A program made the translations under genes and the position numbers. Shown here piece by piece: positions 16,574 to 23,608 of a DNA stretch of 45,406 bases. This stretch comes from Planctomycetota bacterium (lineage in GTDB: Bacteria; Planctomycetota; Planctomycetia; Pirellulales; Pirellulaceae): assembly GCA_014238905.1 (NCBI GenBank), contig JABAAE010000011.1:229376-274781 (forward strand), read 5' to 3'. The notes under the pieces are model-generated. The model had not been told where the DNA came from. It made no database searches and saw only the letters and a list, made by a program, of their open reading frames with translations. Positions within the stretch are counted from its first letter, which is position 1. Every line of letters begins with the position of its first letter.

Positions 16574-17887
16574 ATGGCAGTTTCAGTTTCCTGCAAATGT
16601 GGCAAGTCATTTAAAGCTAAAGCCTCCTTGGCTGGCAGGACCATTCCTTGCCCACACTGTAAAGCACCGATTTCGATTCCAGCTGAATCATTGGAAGACG
16701 CTGATTCGACCGCGCTACCACCTGCAGGCGAATTGTCGCCGAAGAATCTGAATACGGGCCATCAGCCAGCTCACGATTCGAATGCATCCTCCCAGCCAGC
16801 AGGGGCACCGGCTGAAGTTCTCATGACGTGTAGTTGTGGCCAACAATTCAAGACACAGACGCAATTCGCCGGTCAACAGGTCAACTGTCCCAGTTGCGCT
16901 AAACTTTGTTTGATTCCTTTCTCAGATCCACTCGGCACGGGTGGAGTACCACTACAAATGGGAGGGGGTTCGCCGCCCGGAATGCAGCCCTTGCCCCAGT
17001 TTTCGAGTTCATCTCCGACGCACAACAAACCAGGGAAACCTAAATCGGCAGATGACCAGTGTCCATTTCCGGGCAGGGTGATTGAATTGGTCCTGCCTCT
17101 TTTTAAGGACAAATCGGATCCTGACAGCCGACGGTTTTCGGAGCTTACACTGAATCTGTTTGGAGTTGGCTATTGCATTTTTTGGGGTGCATTTGCAATC
17201 GTCACGTTGATTGCCCTGATTCAGATGAATGCTCGTTTGACTGTGTTATTAATTGCGTTTATTTCTTTGATAGCGGCAGCTGTGGTTTTGATTTTTTTAC
17301 ACTTTGCAACACACAGCGCTTTGACTGTCAGTCAGTCGATGATGAAAAATCCGATCTATAAAATATCCTCGATCCGCCATTTGCAAATTGCAGCCACCCC
17401 GTTGTTGTTAGGAGGTGTGGGTTTGCTGGTGTGGGGCGTGATAGCGGTCTTTACGTCCGTTGATAAGGCGGACATGCAATCGACAGCGATTGGCGGTGGT
17501 GTTATTACAATTGGTTTAATGTTGATCAGCATTGTTCTTAGATCGATACTGAACCCTTCGCAGCTTGGCGTTAAGATCGAAGCATCAGCCACTTCAGCTG
17601 AAACGTTACTGGGAATCAACGCCGTGTTTACTCGCTCGCCTTTGTATGGAGCACAAACTCTTTATCCAATTGCCATGGCGATATTATCGTTGGCTTCTGT
17701 ACTGTCGATCTTCGCCGTGCTCGTAAAAAGTATGACATTTTTTATGATCGTGGGGGTAATGCTAGGCGTTGGATTAATCGGCTCTGTGTATCCCTTGATC
17801 GCTTATCTGGTTGCCCTTAGCGGGTTGTTTTCAATCGAATTGTTTCAAGCTATTTTCGAAATCCGACGCAATACGAGTCGATTGTAA
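16574..17887 (+). CDS. Multi-pass membrane protein with two N-terminal zinc ribbons
   Basis: A 437-residue protein. Start ATG at 16574 (a GTG at 16571 is the alternative); AGGGT lies about 7 bp upstream. Two similar zinc-ribbon units occur: C-K-C-G at residues 7-10 with C-P-H-C about 20 residues later, and C-S-C-G near 88 with C-P-S-C about 20 residues on. Both share F-K and A-G-Q/R motifs between the pairs, pointing to an internal duplication. A Pro/Ser/Gly-rich linker separates them from the membrane part, in which I count about six hydrophobic helices (between 200 and 430). The ribbons should sit in the cytoplasm. Function unknown. Confidence 0.85.
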   Translation: MAVSVSCKCGKSFKAKASLAGRTIPCPHCKAPISIPAESLEDADSTALPPAGELSPKNLNTGHQPAHDSNASSQPAGAPAEVLMTCSCGQQFKTQTQFAGQQVNCPSCAKLCLIPFSDPLGTGGVPLQMGGGSPPGMQPLPQFSSSSPTHNKPGKPKSADDQCPFPGRVIELVLPLFKDKSDPDSRRFSELTLNLFGVGYCIFWGAFAIVTLIALIQMNARLTVLLIAFISLIAAAVVLIFLHFATHSALTVSQSMMKNPIYKISSIRHLQIAATPLLLGGVGLLVWGVIAVFTSVDKADMQSTAIGGGVITIGLMLISIVLRSILNPSQLGVKIEASATSAETLLGINAVFTRSPLYGAQTLYPIAMAILSLASVLSIFAVLVKSMTFFMIVGVMLGVGLIGSVYPLIAYLVALSGLFSIELFQAIFEIRRNTSRL

Positions 17888-18313
17888 TCATGTCATTTTC
17901 GCTGATGGGAGGCCTCTCTTCAAAATGACTTTAGATTTCCAGTCGTTGAGTACACCGGCTTGGTCGTCTTTGTCAGCCCGCAATCGCGGTCCGGTCCATC
18001 AAATGCGAATCAACCACTGAAAAGCCAATCGCCATCTGGTCTTGTCACGCGGAAGACGCGAGGACAATCAACTTCGCCTGACTGCTCGTCAGGCCAACTT
18101 GCATCCATGGGAAAAGTGTCGCTCAATGCTTTGGCGAAAGGTCTCCCTGTCCAGTGCCAATTTGGCAACCATCCAGTATTGGATACAATCAAAATATAAG
18201 GAGGACTGAAGACTCGAAAGGGAATTAGATTGCGTCAGGCCGGACAAATTGCTTTCCGTTTGACAAATCGTTGTATGGAGATAAACGTGAGCTAATTTCC
18301 ATCAGAAAGATTA
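17888..18313. other. Intergenic region without gene
   Basis: 426 bp between convergent genes. Short frames at 17811-18020, 17960-18199 and 18010-18192 overlap each other on both strands with no ribosome site or family pattern. I saw no strong hairpin. Confidence 0.5.
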
Positions 18314-18381
18314 ATTCACTTTGCCAGCTAATTCACTTTGCCAGCTAATTCACTTTGCCAGCTAATTCACTTTGCCAGCTA
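18314..18381. repeat. 17-bp tandem repeat, four perfect copies, overlapping gene end
   Basis: Unit ATTCACTTTGCCAGCTA at 18314-18330, 18331-18347, 18348-18364 and 18365-18381. The right-hand copy is the end of the minus-strand gene 18362-18895 (residues L-A-G-K-V-N and the stop), so the array copies the gene's own 3' end into the untranslated region three more times. Confidence 0.96.
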
Positions 18382-18895
18382 AGTCACTTCCGGCTTTGAA
18401 TTTGACTTTTGACTTTTTGTCAGTCTTGGGAGCGCCGAATTCGTTTTGATCTACTTCGGTGTTGAACCTTACGTCGTCACCCTCATTGATTTCATCAATG
18501 AGTCCCGGTAGGGCACCGGAACCTCGGAACAGGTCATTCCAGCCATCGGTAGACTCTGAACCGCTATGCGTCCCGTGAAGGACGTCGTTTAACCAATCAA
18601 TGATTTCGAACGTACAACCGGTGGTTGGTCCACCGCAGATGACTGCAATCTCTTCCAGCAGCTCATCCATTCCTGTGACGTCGCTAATTAATCCGAATCC
18701 TTTGGTTGCATTGAAAAACTTGACGGTTCCATTGCCTCCGGTTTTCTGATTCCCAAATCCGACTAAAGCAACTCTGTCAGCTTTTTTAGCATAGGCAGTG
18801 GTTTCAGTATTGGTCTTATCCTGAGCGTGGGTTGTCAGCGGGGCGAGTGAAAAAATTAGCGTACAAGCCAACCCTGAAAATGTAATTTGATTCAT
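18362..18895 (-). CDS. Exported protein with split cold-shock-like domain
   Basis: A 177-residue protein. Residues 1-25 form a Sec signal peptide (ending T-H-A-Q). Residues 56-70 read G-T-V-K-F-F-N-A-T-K-G-F-G-L-I, the first two strands of a cold-shock domain with its RNP1 motif. Residues 119-157 (N-D-L-F, A-L-P-G-L-I-D-E-I-N-E-G-D-D-V-R-F, G-A-P-K) match the later strands. Between them about 48 residues (71-118) are inserted, including a Cys pair (C87, C94). The RNP2 motif V-F-V-H is altered to D-L-F-R. Cold-shock proteins normally bind single-stranded nucleic acid in the cytoplasm and have no signal peptide, so this one is unusual. The C-terminus lies in the tandem repeat. Confidence 0.8.
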   Translation of the reverse strand: MNQITFSGLACTLIFSLAPLTTHAQDKTNTETTAYAKKADRVALVGFGNQKTGGNGTVKFFNATKGFGLISDVTGMDELLEEIAVICGGPTTGCTFEIIDWLNDVLHGTHSGSESTDGWNDLFRGSGALPGLIDEINEGDDVRFNTEVDQNEFGAPKTDKKSKVKFKAGSDLAGKVN

Positions 18896-19614
18896 AATGG
18901 ATTCTTATTCAATTGGAAGCGTTGCGGAGTGATACATTTTGTGGTTGCAAAAGGTGTGCCAGACTCAAATAAACGAAGGAAATTGGATCTGTGTCGGAAT
19001 TCAATGCAAATCCTTTCTCAATTTGCGATCAATGTCTCAAATTGAAACCAATTACGATTTTATGAGAATTTGAGCAACCCTATGAATGACTACCAACCAA
19101 TGGCTACCAACATCTTGGTTAGGTAGCTTTAGCGATGGCGTCGCCAATCAATCAAAAGTCATTCAAAGGAGATCGAGGGTTGGGACTAATGAATAGATGG
19201 TTCGGTTTCGCAACGGATTGAGCAGATGTTTGTCCAACGGTAACCGATGATGAGGTCGCTGAAACTGCATCGTCGTTCCGAGGCCGCTAAATTGAACCAG
19301 CGATTTCATTGACAAAGGAACGCAACCAACCAATCAAGGTGAATGCAGTTCGACCCCCGGCTATTCTTTAAAACATTTCCAAGAAAAATGATTTCCAATT
19401 TATGGGGCTAGCCAACGGCTAGGATGATCAGGCCAGAGAGTGACTTGTGAATCCTCTTGACTGCTGGGTTGTTAGACTGACGGTCTAACCAAACGATCAC
19501 CAGCAGCCGGGGAAAACGGATCACCCGAAAAGCTGGAGGTAAGCGATAGAGAAAAAGTGGCGGAAATTCAAAATCGAACCAGAAGCATCCGTTTTCCCGC
19601 AGGTCGCTGTTGCT
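18896..19614. other. Long intergenic region with inverted repeats
   Basis: 719 bp without a supported gene. A perfect hairpin lies at 19471-19489 (arms GTTAGAC and GTCTAAC, 5-base loop). A second pair of 12-bp inverted arms, GGGAAAACGGAT at 19510-19521 and ATCCGTTTTCCC at 19587-19598, lies right after the stop of the minus-strand membrane protein gene. The left part should hold the promoter of the cold-shock-like gene, which reads away from it. Confidence 0.55.
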
Positions 19615-20034
19615 TCATGTCGGGGTTTTTCGACGTCTGAGTAATGGCGTTATGGCGGAAACGAGACATGCTCCGAGGAATGCGCCAAGGCAAATGCCCC
19701 CAATTCCACCAAAGAAAGCTCCCCAATCCCTTTCCATGAGATCCGGATTGAAGATTGAAATCAATAGTCTTCCAAAACCACTGAACGCCCCGATGACGCC
19801 GCCACAAATCGCACCCAACATCGAACCGATAATCGCAACATGGTCGGTTTTGGAAGTGTCAAGTTTATAGGCTTTGTGAACGGCGGAAACAGCGAAAAAT
19901 CCCACCAGTCCCAACAGAGCGCCGACTACGGCGACCACCTCCACACCTTGCGGCTTACCTTTACTGAATTGGAAGCCCAAGAGTCCGCCTACCAACGCCC
20001 CGAAAGTGATCCATGAAAAGAAATGAACCTTCAT
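19615..20034 (-). CDS. Small four-helix membrane protein with Gly-rich helices
   Basis: A 139-residue protein with four hydrophobic segments (about 4-22, 32-52, 66-95 and 104-130), rich in G-x-x-x-G patterns such as G-A-L-V-G-G-L-L-G and G-G-I-G-G-I-C-L-G-A-F-L-G, which favour tight helix packing. A basic C-terminus (R-R-R-K) suggests the tail stays in the cytoplasm. No family recognised; glycine-zipper proteins of this size may be small pores or assembly factors. An array of 17-bp repeats and the next gene lie upstream, and it could be cotranscribed with the gene at 20190-20948 (155-bp gap). Confidence 0.75.
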   Translation of the reverse strand: MKVHFFSWITFGALVGGLLGFQFSKGKPQGVEVVAVVGALLGLVGFFAVSAVHKAYKLDTSKTDHVAIIGSMLGAICGGVIGAFSGFGRLLISIFNPDLMERDWGAFFGGIGGICLGAFLGACLVSAITPLLRRRKTPT

Positions 20035-20082
20035 TCGAGCCTCTTTCTAATGAAGAAGAAAAGTTGCCGAAGCGGTGGATGC

Positions 20083-20123
20083 GATCACCTAACGTTCACG
20101 ATTACCTAACGTTCACGATCACC
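20083..20123. repeat. 17-bp tandem repeat, 2.4 copies
   Basis: Unit GATCACCTAACGTTCAC at 20083-20099, a copy with one change at 20100-20116, and 7 further bases to 20123. It begins 66 bp downstream of the stop of the minus-strand gene 20190-20948 and ends 48 bp before the next start. Confidence 0.9.
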
Positions 20124-20189
20124 GCGCCGCAACGATCGATCATCCATTTCAAACGCACGCGTTAGTCCGGCTTCGAGCGCATTAATTTG

Positions 20190-20948
20190 TTATTTCGCGT
20201 TCCTGCTCCTTAGTTCTGCTACAGATTTGGGAACCTCAAATATTTTGTCGTCTGGCAAGGTGTTGGTTGCAGCGGAGGTGATTTTGTACTCGTAAGAGTA
20301 GTCCGATCCAATATGATTCACTCGACTGCGGGATACAAGCAGGCCGTTTTTATCCGGGGCGTAGCTTCGTATTTCGCTGATCATTATTTGAGTGTTTTCT
20401 TTGGTTCCAACGATTTGTTCCTCGCGAACGAACAATCCGCTTTTGGATGAAAAATAACGATTGATTTGTCGGTTGTCGGTCGCCACAAAGATTAGGTGAT
20501 CGACAGATTGGTTATCAATTTGTTTTTTCCCTGCATAGAGAATCGTTGCGAACTGTTTTGTCCATTCCAATGATTCGTGCAAGCTTGCGTAGTGACGCAC
20601 GTAATCCCTCGCATCTTGGCCTTGAAGAATCGAGGGCTTTCCATCGACGTCAAACCGCCATGCGATTTTACCGTCAGTACCATGACTCCGAGATGAGCCA
20701 TCTGGAAAATGATCAATTGAAAGGTGACGATTGGCGGCCTGCCAAATTTCAAATGTTCCAACAGTGTCAGTGCCAGAGACAACTTCGCCTTTGATGGTGT
20801 AGTTCTTGACATTCTCAAGTACAGACTTGCCGCCTTTGGCGCGGACGAATCTCGAAATGACCGATTTAACCTGTGGGGATAGGTGCTTTTCATTCTGTTC
20901 GTTCTGAAACGGGGTTAAGAACGCAAGCAGGATAGCTGTTTTGATCAT
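20190..20948 (-). CDS. Exported LolA-like beta protein
   Basis: A 252-residue protein from the ATG at 20948; an in-frame GTG at 20981 would add 11 residues ahead of the signal peptide (M-I-K-T-A-I-L-L-A-F-L). The mature part is mostly alternating beta strands: I-K-G-E-V, F-E-I-W-Q-A-A-N-R-H-L-S-I-D, S-H-G-T-D-G-K-I-A-W-R-F-D-V-D-G-K-P, I-N-R-Y-F-S-S-K-S-G-L-F-V-R-E-E. This resembles the half-open barrel of lipoprotein-carrier LolA/outer-membrane sorting relatives that planctomycetes carry in many copies. It probably binds a lipid or lipoprotein in the periplasm. Family assignment is by pattern only. Confidence 0.7.
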   Translation of the reverse strand: MIKTAILLAFLTPFQNEQNEKHLSPQVKSVISRFVRAKGGKSVLENVKNYTIKGEVVSGTDTVGTFEIWQAANRHLSIDHFPDGSSRSHGTDGKIAWRFDVDGKPSILQGQDARDYVRHYASLHESLEWTKQFATILYAGKKQIDNQSVDHLIFVATDNRQINRYFSSKSGLFVREEQIVGTKENTQIMISEIRSYAPDKNGLLVSRSRVNHIGSDYSYEYKITSAATNTLPDDKIFEVPKSVAELRSRNAK

Positions 20949-21322
20949 GGCACGATGAGCGAAATAAAGACTAAGAACCACCAGGCGGCGTGAGTTGATC
21001 CACCCTTGTCAAAAACCGAGTCGCCTCCGCTCGGCGCGAATCCAATTGTCAGAGAGAGTCTTCGCTGTCCGAGGAACGTTTGATTTTAGACATTATCTTA
21101 AACGATCACACCGAATCTGGGGTAAACCGGGTCAGCTAATTAACCCGGATTACAAAGTTTGTTTGTCGGTCTTTTCGCAAATATTTGACTTTGGAACCAA
21201 TTTGTGGAAAGGAGAGTGCGTTTTCCTGCTCGTCGCTGTTATATTTTCAAAGGTTCAGGTGTTTACATCAAAGATAAAAAAACACTGAACGGCAGGTTGA
21301 TTTTTTTAAAAAGGGCATAGCG
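20949..21322. other. Divergent intergenic region
   Basis: 374 bp between divergent genes, so promoters for both should lie here. A short hairpin with arms CCGGGT and ACCCGG (21127-21148, 10-base AT-rich loop) sits near the middle. The plus-strand frame 20995-21288 has no ribosome site. Nothing else seen. Confidence 0.5.
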
Positions 21323-22378
21323 ATGTTGAAAAAATGCGGCATGATGATTTGTTTGATGACATTGATCGGTTGTGGCAAAGCAGGAGACACTTCTCAGGAC
21401 CGACCGGATCTTTCAGATGACGCCGTATCACAAAAGGCAACGGGTCCACCTTCAAGAAAGGCCAACGTTCCACCGTCGAGGAAGGCACCGCGAACCAAAC
21501 CCCTTCCCGAGAGAACCGCCCCGGCCAAAACCGCCAAGAAGCCGAAACTAGCTCCAGAAAAACAGTCGAAAAAGTTGACATTGGAGATCGTTCAGTTATT
21601 TCTGCGTGGTGAAAAGCATCAGGGAAAACAAATTTATACGGCCAGTTTTTCGACTATCGAGGATGCGGCCGCCGCGGAACTCACCAAGCATGATAAGCCG
21701 GTCTTCCTTAACGGCCTTGTCGAAATTTCTGAGCCGGCAGCCCAAAGTCTGGCTCAAATTCAAAGCAATTTGGCGTTAGGATTGGTCGATTTGTCTCCAC
21801 CTGTTGCCGCGGAACTCGCCAAGCATAAGGGATTCTTATCGTTCAATCGTTTGAGTGATGTCTCAGATTCTGTTGCCGAAAAACTGGGCCAACATCAGGG
21901 TGGACTTTTTCTTTCAGGACTGACGGAACTAACAGAGACTGCCTCGGAGGGGTTGGCCAAGTCCACCGGCGTCCTCGCCCTCAACGGTCTGACGAAATTG
22001 ACCGATCGGCAGGCTGAGTTCTTTAGCAGGCACAAGGGAGACCTCAACCTCAACGGTCTTTCGGCGCTCACCGCGTCGCAGGCAACGGATTTGGGACAGA
22101 CGGAGGGAGGGCTGATGTTAAAGGGAATCGTTGCGTTGCCCGAAGAAGTCGCGGCCGGCCTTTGCCAGCATCCCCAAACCGCGGGAGGATCGGTGGTTGT
22201 GCTTGATGGCGTCACGAGCCTGTCGGATCAGGCAGCCGTTCATTTTGAATCCATTCAATGTACTTTTTACTTGATGGGGTTGGTTGATTTTTCTGACAGG
22301 GCAGCACAATCTCTTAGCAAAAAAAAGACGTTGATCCAGATCCAGGATCAGTTGCGATACCGTCTCAAAGGCAAGTGA
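21323..22378 (+). CDS. Lipoprotein with leucine-rich-type 22-25-residue repeats
   Basis: A 351-residue lipoprotein. AAGGG stands about 8 bp before the ATG. Signal peptide with Cys17 (L-I-G-C-G). Residues 20-85 are low-complexity, rich in Pro, Lys, Arg and Ser, likely a flexible tether across the cell envelope. From about residue 105 to 340 there are around ten repeats of the form L-x-L-x-G-L-x-x-L-S/T-x-x-A-A/x-x-L-A/x-x-H-x-G (examples near 125, 148, 171, 194, 217, 240). Each contributes a short strand and a helix, as in leucine-rich repeats, giving a curved binding surface. The C-terminus is basic. Last 14 bp overlap the 3' end of the minus-strand TPR gene. Confidence 0.85.
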   Translation: MLKKCGMMICLMTLIGCGKAGDTSQDRPDLSDDAVSQKATGPPSRKANVPPSRKAPRTKPLPERTAPAKTAKKPKLAPEKQSKKLTLEIVQLFLRGEKHQGKQIYTASFSTIEDAAAAELTKHDKPVFLNGLVEISEPAAQSLAQIQSNLALGLVDLSPPVAAELAKHKGFLSFNRLSDVSDSVAEKLGQHQGGLFLSGLTELTETASEGLAKSTGVLALNGLTKLTDRQAEFFSRHKGDLNLNGLSALTASQATDLGQTEGGLMLKGIVALPEEVAAGLCQHPQTAGGSVVVLDGVTSLSDQAAVHFESIQCTFYLMGLVDFSDRAAQSLSKKKTLIQIQDQLRYRLKGK

Positions 22379-23369
22379 GCTGATGCATCTGTTGATTGCT
22401 AATCCAGGTCAGGGACTTTCCACAAAGATCCTGAACCCTGTTTTCCCCATCCAAGGGGTGCTGGTTTTCCATCGTTTGAAGCTTGATCATTGATCTTAGC
22501 AGTATGATGTGCATTGCAGCGTCCTGACTGACGGCCTCAGCCACTCGCTTTTTTTGTTCACGCCAGTTGCGTTCCTGGTTGCTGGCACCAAAGCTGCTGG
22601 GAGACGTAAGCTCCCAGGCAACGGTCTGCGCGAATGTCGGTTTGACGCCGGCCCAGGCGTTCGCCTTCATCGCAGCCGTCTGGTTTTCTGAAATGGCGTT
22701 CTCGTAGTTTCCCTGCTTGTCAAGAACCTCGGCCCTCAGCCGGTTTGGAAACGGACTGATCGGGTCCAGCTGCTCTGCCTTGGACGCTGACACCCGGGCG
22801 TCGGAAAACTTGTGTTGAGCGCGTTGAAAATGACCCAACATGACGTAGGCCGACGCTTTCTCCTCTGGTTGAAGCGATTGATCGAGCATGTTTCGCATCA
22901 GCAACTCGCCTTTAGTCGCTTCGGCGGAAACGGCAACTCCATACTGTGCCGACAACTCCGCCGCGTCAGCATTGATACGTTTCAAATCGCCTTGGGTCTC
23001 GTTGGTCCGCTCAACACCCGCATCATCCAGCAGCGAATTAATTTCTTTCAAGGACTCGGCGGCTTTGGAAATGCCACCACCGACAAAAATCCGATGGTAG
23101 TAGACATTCGCCAACAAAAACGATTTTTCGATCGCTTGCGGTGATTGCCGTACCTCCTCTTCGAGCGCACGCAGCGCGTCGGGATCGGTCAACAGTTTGG
23201 TCGTCTGCTGCCGGTCCCGAGCTGCAGACCACCACATCGTGGCCATCACGACCAGCGTGCCGAACAGCAGAATGCCAATCGGCAAGAGTTTTTTCAGATC
23301 GAAAAAGGCACGGTTGTTACGAGTCATGGTCTTGATGATATCCAAAATGCGAAAAAGAGCTTGGTCCAT
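22365..23369 (-). CDS. Membrane-anchored TPR-like protein
   Basis: A 334-residue protein. After a short basic N-terminus, one transmembrane helix covers about residues 29-48 (I-G-I-L-L-F-G-T-L-V-V-M-A-T-M-W-W). The rest is helical and outside the cytoplasm, with tetratricopeptide-like pairs clearest at about 165-235 (A-S-A-Y-V-M-L-G-H-F-Q-R-A-Q-H-K-F-S-D-A-R, and L-D-K-Q-G-N-Y-E-N-A-I). Such proteins act as protein-protein docking surfaces. ATG start without a good ribosome site. It converges on the repeat lipoprotein gene with overlapping stops, so both mRNAs would be antisense at the ends. Confidence 0.78.
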   Translation of the reverse strand: MDQALFRILDIIKTMTRNNRAFFDLKKLLPIGILLFGTLVVMATMWWSAARDRQQTTKLLTDPDALRALEEEVRQSPQAIEKSFLLANVYYHRIFVGGGISKAAESLKEINSLLDDAGVERTNETQGDLKRINADAAELSAQYGVAVSAEATKGELLMRNMLDQSLQPEEKASAYVMLGHFQRAQHKFSDARVSASKAEQLDPISPFPNRLRAEVLDKQGNYENAISENQTAAMKANAWAGVKPTFAQTVAWELTSPSSFGASNQERNWREQKKRVAEAVSQDAAMHIILLRSMIKLQTMENQHPLDGENRVQDLCGKSLTWISNQQMHQLTCL

Positions 23370-23608
23370 TTCGTCTAATCACACCCAAAGACCTGATAGA
23401 CGGTCATTACCTCTAGTCGAAAATCATATTTGTTTGCCCCGTTGTTTTGACCATTCTCAATTTTGCCATTTGCCGTCTTTCGGCGGAGGTCAATAGTTCG
23501 ATTCGTTTAGTTGACAACAGGTTCGTCCCCATTATCTCGCGTTGACTGGTTGATGACGACCCCTCCATGTTTCTTTCAGGACAGGCCAAATTCATCAATC
23601 GCCCGAAA

